From Fibrobacter sp. UWB16 (GTDB lineage: Bacteria; Fibrobacterota; Fibrobacteria; Fibrobacterales; Fibrobacteraceae), in assembly GCF_900215325.1 (NCBI RefSeq), contig NZ_OCMS01000005.1:124001-188000 (forward strand): DNA of 64,000 nt. The letters run 5' to 3'. This document shows positions 35,669 to 44,392 of the stretch, in pieces. The notes below the pieces were generated by a model. The model did not search any database and had not been told where the DNA came from. It saw only the letters and a program-made list of their open reading frames with translations. Made by a program: the position numbers and the translations under genes. The number at the start of each line of letters is the position of its first letter. The stretch's first letter is position 1.

Positions 35669-38088
35669 TAAATCACCTCGAAGTTCAGCCATTGGAACAT
35701 CGGCTTGAGGGCCGCAAACTTTCCGTCAGGTTCTGCCTTGTATTGCTTGTAGATGCCAAAGACGTGGTTTTCGAGAGAAGTCTTGTTGATGAAAATCTTC
35801 AGCCAATCGGCGACCGTGATGAGATCGGTGATGTAGTTGAGGGTTTCTTCGTTGAACTTCTTTGCTACTTCGTCGATGAGGAGTGTGAGCTTATGGAAGA
35901 ACATGTGGCCAAGCCCGCCAAAGCTAAAGTGCGTGTTGAGCGCTGTTGCTTCGGTGATGAGCTCGTGAATTTCTTCGATGTTCGCCTTGTTGTGCTCGTT
36001 CAGCAACTGCAAAGCGGCATGGTGAATGCGTGCGTTGATTTCCACCGTGAGAATTTTCCTCATGGTGTCCGGCAAGGTGTGGTCCGGGTCGGCAAGGCTG
36101 TCGATGGAAATGCCATGGTTCAGCGCAAAGCCGGAGAACGACTTTGTGATGTTTTCGAGGTGCATCTGCGTCGAAAGCTGGTTGATGCGCTTCAGGGAAT
36201 CGCTCGCGAGATTGCTCATGCGGACAACGTATGCTGTCGGATAGAGCTCGTGGAGTTGTTCCGTTGTCATGTTCGTATTTTCAACAAACGTGAGTCCGCT
36301 TTCCTTTTCTTCGCCCATGGCAACGACGATGTTTACGCGGCTGAGCTGGTCCGTGACGACCAAGTTCGTGGTCACGCAAGATTCACCGAGATCGTTGTCT
36401 TCGTAAGACGTGCGCACGAGCGTCTGGCGACGGCGGGACGCAATCTTTGTTGCCGTGATGCGGGAATCCTTGTTGAGGTAGTCTTCTTCAAGTTCGAGGT
36501 GGTAAATCGCGGCACGTTCTGCCATCTGCTTGATGACGGACGGGACGTTTTCTTCGGCGTACTTCGTGAAGACTTCGGCGCCGTTCCACTTGTGTTCGTT
36601 ACTTGTGGCGCGGGCGAGGATGTACAGAATTTCGCTCTTGAGATTGTCTCCCATCGGGAGGAACGGCTTTAAAAGCTGCATCGCGCGGAGGGCATAACGC
36701 ATGTTCTGCACCGGTTCGAGCCCTTCGATATCGTTGAAGAACCAGCCGCAGCTCGTGAAGCTGAACAGGCAGAACTTCTGGATTTCGAGAAGTCGGATGG
36801 CCTTGGCGCGGTCTTCTTGCTTTTCGTAATCCTTGAGCGTATCCTTGAGGTACTGTTCCTTGCGGGATTCGTCTTCGGGCGCGACAATCACCTGGATGTA
36901 GTTGTTGCGAGCTTCCCACGGATCAATCTTTGAAATCTTTTCGAATTCGCGAACGAAAATGTTGTCGGCGACTTCCTTGAGGTGGTTGAATGCATCGCGG
37001 AGCGGACCACGCCATTTCTGGTTCCAGTCGGCGCCACCGCCGGTGGAGCAACCGCAGTCTCTATACCAGCGACCAACACCATGAGCGCAGCTCCAAGCGC
37101 AACCTTCGCCGTAGAAATTCTTGAGTTCAACTTCGTATTTGGGCGGGAACTTTTCAAGGTACCAGCCGTAGTTCACCGGAACCATGTGGTTCTGCGGAGC
37201 GAACTTGTTGTAGAGCCATGCGGCGCACATGTCGCCAAACGGTTCATGGTGGCCGTAAGATTCACCGTCGGTGCCGATGCTTACGAGTTGTGGTTCGCTG
37301 CGGTTTGCGTCCCAGGCGCTTTCAATGCGGTGACCAAAAGTCCCTGCATCGCGGAGTAAATGTTCAAAGCCGACGGCACTCGAAAGCCACGGGTTGTAGA
37401 AGAACACGTCGAGGTAACCGTCACAGACGAGGTTGCCTTCCTTGTCGCGCGGGTAAATGCGGTACGGGCGCGTGGTATCGATATTCGTGTTGCTGCAATC
37501 GGTCCACTTCTTGTCGCCAAACTTGCGGAACTTGTCAGCCTGCGTGGGCGAGAGAATCGTGTACTTGATGCCTGCCTTGATGAGCTCGACAACGGTTTCA
37601 AAGTTGATGGCTGTTTCGGCAAGCCACATGGCTTCGGGCATGCGACCGAAATGGAACTTGAAATCTTCAATGCCCCAGCGAATTTGTGTACGCTTGTCTT
37701 GCGTGCTTGCGAGCGGCATGATGATGTGGTTGTAAACTTGTGCAATCGCATTGCCGTGCCCGTTCATGCGTTCCTGGCTGCGCTTGTCGGCGTCCTGAAT
37801 GCGTTTGTAGGTGTCGGGCGTGTTGGTACGGATCCAGCCCATGAGAGTCGGGCCGATGTTGAAGCTCATGAAATCGTAGTTGTTTACGATGTCGACAATT
37901 TTGCCTTTAGAATTTAAAATACGGCTTGCGGAGTTCGGGCTATAGCACTCGCTGGCAATGCGTTCGTTCCAGTCGTGGAACGGACGTGCGCTTGGCTGGT
38001 TCTCGATAACACCAGTCCAAGGGTTTTCGCGAGGGGGCTGATAAAAATGTCCGTGAATAGTAAAGTAAAGGGGGTTCTTTTCGGTCAT
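35668..38088 (-). CDS. GH57/DUF3536-type glycoside hydrolase
   Basis: A 806-residue cytosolic enzyme without signal peptide. The N-terminal catalytic region of GH57 type begins YFTIHGHFYQPPRENPW; WLAETAINFETVVELIKAGIKYTILSPTQA is the conserved strand that carries a catalytic Glu in this family, and SIGTDGESYGHHEPFGD resembles the Asp-bearing loop. DUF3536-type sequence fills the C-terminal half. GH57 enzymes act on alpha-glucans (amylase, branching or 4-alpha-glucanotransferase), so glycogen metabolism is likely, but the reaction is not settled. It is coupled to hpt by a TAATG junction. A TATTTT box lies 6 nt before the ATG. Confidence 0.88.
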   Translation of the reverse strand: MTEKNPLYFTIHGHFYQPPRENPWTGVIENQPSARPFHDWNERIASECYSPNSASRILNSKGKIVDIVNNYDFMSFNIGPTLMGWIRTNTPDTYKRIQDADKRSQERMNGHGNAIAQVYNHIIMPLASTQDKRTQIRWGIEDFKFHFGRMPEAMWLAETAINFETVVELIKAGIKYTILSPTQADKFRKFGDKKWTDCSNTNIDTTRPYRIYPRDKEGNLVCDGYLDVFFYNPWLSSAVGFEHLLRDAGTFGHRIESAWDANRSEPQLVSIGTDGESYGHHEPFGDMCAAWLYNKFAPQNHMVPVNYGWYLEKFPPKYEVELKNFYGEGCAWSCAHGVGRWYRDCGCSTGGGADWNQKWRGPLRDAFNHLKEVADNIFVREFEKISKIDPWEARNNYIQVIVAPEDESRKEQYLKDTLKDYEKQEDRAKAIRLLEIQKFCLFSFTSCGWFFNDIEGLEPVQNMRYALRAMQLLKPFLPMGDNLKSEILYILARATSNEHKWNGAEVFTKYAEENVPSVIKQMAERAAIYHLELEEDYLNKDSRITATKIASRRRQTLVRTSYEDNDLGESCVTTNLVVTDQLSRVNIVVAMGEEKESGLTFVENTNMTTEQLHELYPTAYVVRMSNLASDSLKRINQLSTQMHLENITKSFSGFALNHGISIDSLADPDHTLPDTMRKILTVEINARIHHAALQLLNEHNKANIEEIHELITEATALNTHFSFGGLGHMFFHKLTLLIDEVAKKFNEETLNYITDLITVADWLKIFINKTSLENHVFGIYKQYKAEPDGKFAALKPMFQWLNFEVI

Positions 38089-38094
38089 GGTTTA

Positions 38095-38100
38095 AAAATA
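38095..38100 (-). promoter_or_regulatory. TATTTT box 6 nt before the GH57 start
   Basis: Read on the minus strand, AACCTTTTTTC-TATTTT-TAAACC-ATG: the T-tract of the preceding terminator runs into a -10-like box directly before the start codon. No Shine-Dalgarno is visible. Confidence 0.45.
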
Positions 38101-38132
38101 GAAAAAAGGTTCAAAAGTGAACCTTTTTTTTA
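38101..38132 (-). terminator. Terminator of the first GH26 gene
   Basis: AAAAAAGGTTC-AAAAGT-GAACCTTTTTT: an 11-bp symmetric stem with T runs on both strands. Confidence 0.8.
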
Positions 38133-38153
38133 AAATACATGTTGCGACGCGCA

Positions 38154-40040
38154 CTATTTTAAGCGTAAAACCTGCATGGTATTGTGATGTCCGACACTAG
38201 CCTTGACAATGTAGTTGCCGGCGGCGAGCGATTGGAGGCTTAAGCTATGCGTTCCTGCCGAAATTTGACCCTGCAAAAGTGTGGCGACGCGGTGTCCTGT
38301 CAGGTCGAAAATAGTGACGGTGGCGTTACCATTTTGATTTGTGGACAACGAAAGCGACTTGCTATTTATAGCAAGATTTACGTTGTTTGCTATAATGCGT
38401 TTTGCAATAGGATTGCGAATGGTGACCTTGTCCCAACCGGGCATGTCATCGAGCGCGATGATGCGCTTGTCATCGAGATTCCTCTTCCACATTTCTGCGG
38501 TTGTCTTTTCCAAGAAGTTTCCGCTCCAGGTCTGGCTCCACGTCATCCAATAGCTCCAATTGGCCTTGTCTTCGGCAATGCTATCGATGTCTGGGATGGC
38601 GCCGTTTTCGCTCAATGCAATCATCTTGTTCGTGCCCACATCGCTCACGATTTTGTTGTAGTAGTTTGCACCGGAATTGTGGTCGTTGAGCGGGTCGTAA
38701 ATGTCAACAGCAACGATGTCCACGTATTCATCGCCCGGATACCAGCTAGCATTGAGTGCTGAGTAATCGTAACCAAATTGCGGGTCGGTATTGATGTTCC
38801 AGACCCAAAGCAAATTCTTGAGGCCATTTGTTTTTACCATGCGGTCAAAGACGAGTCGGTAAAGTTGTTTGTAGCAATCGCCACTGCCCACACCCCACCA
38901 GAACCAGCCACCGCTTGCTTCATGAAGCGGGCGCCAGATGACGGCAACGTCTTTTTCCTGCAATTGCTTGAATAGTGCAGAAACTTTATCGATGTCATTT
39001 ACGATGTCCTTGTATTCTTGAGAGGCTTCGTTGATTTCCTTGCAGGTGGAATCCTTGAAAGCCTTAGTGTAGTTGAAGCACGTGTTGCTTTCGCTAGAAC
39101 CCTTTGCTCCATTGGCGCATCCGCTGCTGCGGTAACCGTTCATGGGGTAGGTGTCTTTGGTGTAGAATACAGTGTCTTCGCCGACTTTCCAATGCCATGT
39201 GAATGTCGGAATGCCGCCCAACTTCCAGAGTTCTTCTGCCATCAGGAGGTTGTTTTCAGAGTAACCTCTGAACCAGCCTTCATCGGAATGTCCGCCGGCG
39301 GCAAAGAGCATGTCAAAACCGCCAATGGCGGGGTAGTGCCCTGTGCGTTTGTAGAATTCGGCAATATCCGTCTGACCTTTCCATGAAACTTCTGCGTCGG
39401 TGTACTTGCAGGAATCGGCAGGAGTGCAGCCGCCCGGCGGGATGAGTTTCATGTTGCCATAATCGTAGTTGAAATTCTGGTCGCTGATCATCATGCCACT
39501 AAGCGTTGTTTTCGTAAAGTTCTCGCGCAAGAAAGAGAATACTTTGCGTGCGGATTCTGACGCATTGGGCGTGACAGGAGCGGTACCGATTTTGTATTCC
39601 GGATCGGGATGGCGTTCGACGGTGATGTAGTCCACGCCGATGGCTTGGTTCCCGACCGTAATCTTATTTTCGCCAACCTTCATTTTTGCCGATGCGGACA
39701 CGACATAGCTCGAATCGCAATTACGTGGAGTCGTGAGCATGGAACCTACATCGACACCGTTGACTGTGATTTTAGAGGTAGTCCAGTCGTATTGCTTGAT
39801 GAGAACTTTTGTGGTAATATCGTAAACGGCGGTCTCTTCGACTTTGACCGTAAACGTGATACCGCTAGCGTCGGCGGGCTTAGCGTATTTGCCGCCCGAA
39901 AAGTCTGCGCCTTCGGCAACGGTTGCGCCGCTCAAATCTTCGGCTTCGTAAGTTGTCGGTGCGGCATAAATTGATGTTGCCGCGATTGCTGTGGCAAAAG
40001 CCATTGCGGAGCATGCGCCCGCGATTGATTTACATCCCAT
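38154..40040 (-). CDS. Secreted beta-mannanase, CBM35-like + GH26 + C-terminal sorting-like domain
   Basis: Hydrolyses beta-1,4-mannan with retention. The ATG at 40040 follows GGAG and starts a signal peptide ending near residue 27; the longer frame to 40070 begins inside a dispersed repeat. A CBM35-like module (30-143: YEAEDLSG...VDYITVERHP) comes first, then GH26 with acid/base Glu374 in RPLHEASGGWFWWG and nucleophile Glu478 in IALSENG. The last 70 residues (TVTIFDLTGHRVATLLQG...GNYIVKA...VLRLK) are a sorting-like beta domain of the FCB type. It is the last gene of a four-mannanase tandem array. Mannan specificity follows the family. Confidence 0.92.
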   Translation of the reverse strand: MGCKSIAGACSAMAFATAIAATSIYAAPTTYEAEDLSGATVAEGADFSGGKYAKPADASGITFTVKVEETAVYDITTKVLIKQYDWTTSKITVNGVDVGSMLTTPRNCDSSYVVSASAKMKVGENKITVGNQAIGVDYITVERHPDPEYKIGTAPVTPNASESARKVFSFLRENFTKTTLSGMMISDQNFNYDYGNMKLIPPGGCTPADSCKYTDAEVSWKGQTDIAEFYKRTGHYPAIGGFDMLFAAGGHSDEGWFRGYSENNLLMAEELWKLGGIPTFTWHWKVGEDTVFYTKDTYPMNGYRSSGCANGAKGSSESNTCFNYTKAFKDSTCKEINEASQEYKDIVNDIDKVSALFKQLQEKDVAVIWRPLHEASGGWFWWGVGSGDCYKQLYRLVFDRMVKTNGLKNLLWVWNINTDPQFGYDYSALNASWYPGDEYVDIVAVDIYDPLNDHNSGANYYNKIVSDVGTNKMIALSENGAIPDIDSIAEDKANWSYWMTWSQTWSGNFLEKTTAEMWKRNLDDKRIIALDDMPGWDKVTIRNPIAKRIIANNVNLAINSKSLSLSTNQNGNATVTIFDLTGHRVATLLQGQISAGTHSLSLQSLAAGNYIVKASVGHHNTMQVLRLK

Positions 40041-40069
40041 ATCTACACTCCATTTTTTTTGCATTGTCA

Positions 40070-40133
40070 TCCCAGCTTTATGCCGGAAACGTTTTTTTTT
40101 GCAATGTCATCCCGGATTTATTCCGGGATCGGT
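40070..40133. repeat. Two dispersed repeats upstream of the first GH26 gene
   Basis: GTCATCCCAGCTTTATGCCGG (40067-40087) and GTCATCCCGGATTTATTCCG-GGATCGG (40106-40132) lie in the 100-bp gap between two GH26 genes. Confidence 0.7.
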
Positions 40134-40141
40134 ATTCTCAA

Positions 40142-41944
40142 TTACTTTACTAGAATCTTTCCGTTTTGGTTAAATCCATTGCCTTGCACTTTCACGAGGT
40201 ACTGTCCAACCGCAATTCCGCTCAAGTTAATGCTTGCTGTGCCATTGATAGTGCGGCTCATTACCTGATTGCCCTGCATGTCGAAAATTGCAACTCTTGC
40301 GTTGGCGTATGCTGCGACACTCGGAATAATCACTTGCAAATTCTTTCCGATAACAGACAAACTTGTGGCAATCTTCTGTGCGTTTAACGTGTTCTTGAAA
40401 CCCGTTGTCGGTGGCGTGACGATTTCGTACTTGTCCCAGCCCGGCATATCTTCGAGCGTCAAGGTGTATTCGTTGTTCATCACGATTTTCCAGCTTTCGG
40501 CATTGTTGTCGTTTGCCCAGCCTTCCATTGCGTAGTCGCCATACCACGGCATAAACCAGCTCCAGTTGGCGCCATCGGCCTTCATCTCGTCAGGGTAGGG
40601 CACAGAACCATTTTCGCTGAGCGCGACAATCTTTTTGCCGCCGAAGATTTCCTTGACCGTCTCAAAGCTGCCGATGAGGCTGGAGTGGTTTGATTCACGC
40701 GGGTAGTAATAGTAGTCGCGGCCCACAACGTCCACGTATTCATCGCCCGGATACCAGTCGAGAGCGTCGCTCGCTTCGTCGGTGGTCCACACCCAAATCA
40801 AGTTGTGCAATCCTTTCTGATTCACGAAAATATCGAACATGAGCTTGTACAGTGCAACGCACGATTTTGCACCATCTGTACCCCACCAGAACCACTTGCC
40901 GCTAGCTTCGTGGAGCGGTCGCCAAAGAACGGCGACGCCTTCTTTTTGCAATGTCAAAAGTGAGTCGGCGATCATTTCCATGTCGCGGACAATGGCCTTG
41001 TATTCATCGCTACTTGTTTTCCATTTGCCGGTGGATTCGTCGTAAGCCTTGTTGATACTGAATTCGGTGTAGGGATCGTTTCCGCTCGATTGCGTGTAGA
41101 ACGCTTCGACTTCGTGCATCGGGTCTTTCCAATGCCAGTTGAATTGCGGAATGCCACCTGCTTTCCAGACCGTCTTTGCCATTTCGAGCGAAGCGTGCGT
41201 GTACCCCTGATACCATTGCTGGTCAGAATTCTTGCCCGAGGCATGCAAAAAGTCAAAGCCTACGAGAACCACGTTCTTGCCGCTAGCCTTGTTGATGTAA
41301 CTGAGTTCGGTTTGTGTTTCGTAGTTTTGCGGGGTGTACTGGCCGTTATTTTCGAACGGGCGTTCCGTCATGACGCCGCTAATCACGTGCTTGCCGAAAT
41401 TGTTGAGCAAGAAGTTGTAGAGCTTCTGTGCACTTTCGGTTGGCTCTGGCGTGACAGGATTCGGTGAAATGCTCCACGGGCTGGCTTCGTATTCCGTGAG
41501 TTCGATGTAGTCGAGGTTGACGTAACCCCAGCTGTGGACGATGCCTATTTTGTTTTCGCCTGCGGTGAGCTTGATTTTGCCCGCGCCTTTGATGGTCGTG
41601 AATTCGTCAGAAATTCCAAAAGAAATCTGCCCTGCAGAAACGCCGTTGACGGTCAAGTTCTGGATTTTGTTGGTCGATGTTGATGGTATTTGGTATGTGG
41701 CCCAAAGAGTGTAATAGCCCGTTACGGGGACTGCCACTTTGAACTCCAAATTGCCGTCTTTCATATCGACGGATTTTCCGCCCGAAGCTTTAGCATCTTC
41801 GATTACGACGACTTTGTGGTCATCGGCGAGGACGGCGTCTTCGGCTTCTAAACGGATGGGGGTGGCGGCAAAAGCGGTGCTTGCGAGTGCTGCGACAGTT
41901 GCCGTAGCGACAAAATTTGTGTAGTTAAAGTGTTTCATAAACAT
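40142..41944 (-). CDS. Secreted beta-mannanase, CBM35-like + GH26 + C-terminal sorting-like domain
   Basis: Paralogue of the neighbours. The ATG at 41944 is 6 nt after GTGGAG; another ATG two codons on (41938) is possible. Signal peptide to about residue 26. CBM35-like module about 30-150 (RLEAEDAVLADD...VNLDYIELTEYEA). GH26: acid/base Glu346 in RPLHEASGKWFWWG, nucleophile Glu444 in VALSENG. The C-terminal domain (VAIFDMQGNQVMSRTINGT...GQYLVKV...KILVK) ends in a basic strand. The three GH26 proteins share the same domain order but differ in active-site loops, so they probably differ in chain-length or substitution preference. Confidence 0.92.
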   Translation of the reverse strand: MFMKHFNYTNFVATATVAALASTAFAATPIRLEAEDAVLADDHKVVVIEDAKASGGKSVDMKDGNLEFKVAVPVTGYYTLWATYQIPSTSTNKIQNLTVNGVSAGQISFGISDEFTTIKGAGKIKLTAGENKIGIVHSWGYVNLDYIELTEYEASPWSISPNPVTPEPTESAQKLYNFLLNNFGKHVISGVMTERPFENNGQYTPQNYETQTELSYINKASGKNVVLVGFDFLHASGKNSDQQWYQGYTHASLEMAKTVWKAGGIPQFNWHWKDPMHEVEAFYTQSSGNDPYTEFSINKAYDESTGKWKTSSDEYKAIVRDMEMIADSLLTLQKEGVAVLWRPLHEASGKWFWWGTDGAKSCVALYKLMFDIFVNQKGLHNLIWVWTTDEASDALDWYPGDEYVDVVGRDYYYYPRESNHSSLIGSFETVKEIFGGKKIVALSENGSVPYPDEMKADGANWSWFMPWYGDYAMEGWANDNNAESWKIVMNNEYTLTLEDMPGWDKYEIVTPPTTGFKNTLNAQKIATSLSVIGKNLQVIIPSVAAYANARVAIFDMQGNQVMSRTINGTASINLSGIAVGQYLVKVQGNGFNQNGKILVK

Positions 41945-42059
41945 CCATATCTCCACCCCTAAATCTATATTCTTGCGCCCCAAATTCAAAGGATTTTCGT
42001 CACTGCTTTTGTCCAAAAAACAGCATTGTCATGCCCCACGTCATCCTGAGCAACGCAAT

Positions 42060-42090
42060 TCGTCATCCTGAGCGAAGCGAAGGATCCAGT
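42060..42090. repeat. Dispersed repeat (GTCATCCTGAGCGAAGCGAAGG)
   Basis: The best-conserved copy of this class in the window, ending ATCCAGT, followed by the GH5 terminator. The mnmE copy at 48922 differs by one base over its core. Confidence 0.75.
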
Positions 42091-42100
42091 TCCATTTAAA

Positions 42101-42126
42101 GAAAAAGTCCCGCGAAAAGCGGGACT
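42101..42126 (-). terminator. Terminator of the GH5 mannanase gene
   Basis: Minus strand: AGTCCCGC-TTTTC-GCGGGACT followed by TTTTCTTT. Confidence 0.85.
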
Positions 42127-42194
42127 CATTTGCATTGTCATCTCGGCGCTTGTCCTCGCTTGACGGGGATGACCGGAAATCTCCTTTCAAAGGA

Positions 42195-44081
42195 TTACTT
42201 CACAATCACGGGCTGAGTCGTGGTGATTCCAGCACCCTTCATGCGTATGATGTACTGACCCTTCGGCATATCGGCAAGGCTGAACACGTAGTTGCCTGCG
42301 CCAAGAACTCCGTTAAAGAGCGTGGCAACGATTCTTCCGTTCATGCCGAACACGTCAACGCTGACCTGACCTTTTGCCTTTGTGTTGAGCATAATCTTGT
42401 CACCGTTGATAGTGAACTTCGAAGTTGCGATTTTGCTCTTTGTCAAAGTTGTGGATTTGCCGTAAACGTAGTTTTCATCGAAAACGATTTTGATTTCCGG
42501 AATCATTTCTTCGGTGTTTTCGTAACCGCGCTTGAAGGCGTCGTACTTGTCGGTGTTGAAGTCAAAGAGCGTCAAATCGCCAGCCTTGATATCGTCGTAA
42601 ATCAACGTGCCAGTGTAACCAGCGGCGTAGTTGGCAAGCGTGATGCTGAGCGTCTTGTTGCGGTCGGCAAAGCTAGAGATATCGATAGAGCATGTGACCT
42701 TTTCGCCTGCCGGAACCTTGCAGCTGCCTTCCGTTTCCGTCCAGGTCCAAGAATCCGTGAGCTTGAAAATCAAGTAGATGTCTGCGTCGGTCTTGCCGTT
42801 GTTCTTGGCGGTCCAAGTGAACGTCGTTGCGCCGGAGAGGTCCCAGCCGCCCTTGTTCTGGTATTCCACCTGGCCATTGTCGGCACCGTAGGTCACAGCC
42901 ATCATGCCGTTTCCGCCATTGCCGCCTTCAATGTTCACATCCTTAATCTTGATGCTTGCTTCTTCCGTTGCGGCGAGCTTCTTCATGGCGTCGAGAGCCG
43001 GGTCAATCGTGTAGCTGTAACCGCCAAAGTTTGCTTCGGTCTTGTCGCCGATGTACTGCCAGGCGAGAGCGCCTGCGTAACCGCCGTCAAAAGCCTTGCG
43101 GTAGCATTCTTCCGTTGTAATTTCTGTCTTTGCGGCGAAATTGGAGCGGTAAGTATCGCCTGCCCAACCGCTTGCCGGGAATTCACCAATAATCATCGGT
43201 TTGGAATCGTAGCTGTACTTGGTCGCCATCTGGGCCGCAGTGTTTACGAACGGGCTTACGGAATTGTCTTGCCAGTACGGGTAATAGTGCGTCTGGAAAA
43301 AGTCGAGCGTACCGTTGGCTTCGCCACCCGCTTCGATGAGGGCTGCGTCATTCCAATGCTTCTGATACTTGATGTTCACGCTACCGGTCGAAACGAGAAG
43401 ATCCGGGTTTGTCGTGTGGATGGCTGCTGCAACCTTGTTCGTAAACTTCTGGATTTTGGCAAGTGCCATCTTCTTTGTAGTCCAGCCGCTGCATTCGCTA
43501 GTCATACCCTCGGGTTCGTTAAAGACTTCCCAAGTCATGAGCGCTTTGTGGTTGCCGATTGCTTTTACGACAGGAATAAGGACGTTGTCAATAAAAGCCT
43601 TGGTGCCTGCATCTTCGAAAAGCAATTCGTTAGCGGTAATGTCGAGCTTTTCGTTGTAAAGTCCCCACTGGTTCGGTTCCATCAAGTTGTGGCTGAAAAG
43701 GCACATCGAAACCATCACGCCATATTCTTCAGCGATGTCCAAAGCCTTCTTCATGTTCGCGATGGTGTTTTCCTTTGGGCCCGTGACCAAGTGCGTCGTT
43801 TCGTCAATTGTTGGGCTCTGGCTCATGTTGTTAAAGAGCCACCAACGAATAGCGTTACCGCCTGCGGCACGCGTGCCTTCCACAGCCTTACGCCATGCGT
43901 TTTCGTCCAGCGGGGAAGCACCCACGTCGGAATTGTAGTCGCTCCAGGCGAGGTTTGTACCCGAGAAGAAAATCTTCTTGCCGTTGTATTGCAAATCGGT
44001 TCCGCTTACCGTGAGACCCGGGGCTGCAAATGCGGCCGTTCCGAGGAGCGATGCGGCGATTAAAGTCTTGAAGCTATTCAT
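42195..44081 (-). CDS. Secreted GH5 glycosidase (mannanase-like) with CBM-like and sorting-like domains
   Basis: Signal peptide 1-19 (AFAAP), then a GH5 barrel resembling beta-mannanases: GTNLAWSDYN, acid/base Glu189 in WEVFNEPEG, and nucleophile Glu300 in MIIGEFPASGW. A jelly-roll module (about 335-505, with DLSGATTFTWTAKNNG and SIDISSFADRN) looks like a family 11/30-type CBM. The last 75 residues are the sorting-like domain (VDVFGMNGRIVATLFNG...GQYIIRMKGAG...PVIVK). ATG at 44081 with AAGGAT upstream. Mannan as substrate is suggested by the GH5 subtype and by its place between GH26 mannanases. Confidence 0.9.
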   Translation of the reverse strand: MNSFKTLIAASLLGTAAFAAPGLTVSGTDLQYNGKKIFFSGTNLAWSDYNSDVGASPLDENAWRKAVEGTRAAGGNAIRWWLFNNMSQSPTIDETTHLVTGPKENTIANMKKALDIAEEYGVMVSMCLFSHNLMEPNQWGLYNEKLDITANELLFEDAGTKAFIDNVLIPVVKAIGNHKALMTWEVFNEPEGMTSECSGWTTKKMALAKIQKFTNKVAAAIHTTNPDLLVSTGSVNIKYQKHWNDAALIEAGGEANGTLDFFQTHYYPYWQDNSVSPFVNTAAQMATKYSYDSKPMIIGEFPASGWAGDTYRSNFAAKTEITTEECYRKAFDGGYAGALAWQYIGDKTEANFGGYSYTIDPALDAMKKLAATEEASIKIKDVNIEGGNGGNGMMAVTYGADNGQVEYQNKGGWDLSGATTFTWTAKNNGKTDADIYLIFKLTDSWTWTETEGSCKVPAGEKVTCSIDISSFADRNKTLSITLANYAAGYTGTLIYDDIKAGDLTLFDFNTDKYDAFKRGYENTEEMIPEIKIVFDENYVYGKSTTLTKSKIATSKFTINGDKIMLNTKAKGQVSVDVFGMNGRIVATLFNGVLGAGNYVFSLADMPKGQYIIRMKGAGITTTQPVIVK

Positions 44082-44207
44082 GAAATATCCTTGTTTTTCT
44101 TGAAACTAGATTTTTAACGATGAAATAGGGCAATCCCGACTTTTGAGTGTTGACAAAACTTGTGGAAAATGTCCACACCCCCAAACATCCTAAATATCGT
44201 CTATTGA

Positions 44208-44235
44208 AAAATAGATTTGTGAAATTTGAAGTCAA
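44208..44235 (-). promoter_or_regulatory. Candidate promoter of the GH5 gene (TTGACT-N16-TATTTT)
   Basis: On the minus strand TTGACT (44235-44230) and TATTTT (44213-44208) are 16 nt apart, about 125 nt before the GH5 start. The 310-bp gap 44082-44392 has no gene and otherwise holds only the terminator at 44338-44366. Confidence 0.4.
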
Positions 44236-44337
44236 GACGCGCTGTGATAAAGTGCAATATTTTCACGGAAATGTAAGATAAATAAACGTTTTATTTGGGC
44301 CGTTCGGGGCGAAAAGTGACGAAATGCACATTGTAAG

Positions 44338-44366
44338 AAAAGGCGACCGCTTGTGCGGCCGCCTTT
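44338..44366 (-). terminator. Terminator of the third GH26 gene
   Basis: Minus strand: AAAGGCGGCCGC-ACAA-GCGGTCGCCTTTTC, long GC-rich stem with a T run. Confidence 0.85.
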
Positions 44367-44392
44367 AGGTATTTGGCTTTTTGTGTTATAGT

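Noticed and set aside
42135-44063. 642-codon plus-strand frame opposite the GH5 gene
   Set aside because: No start signal or domain; begins in a dispersed repeat and terminator.
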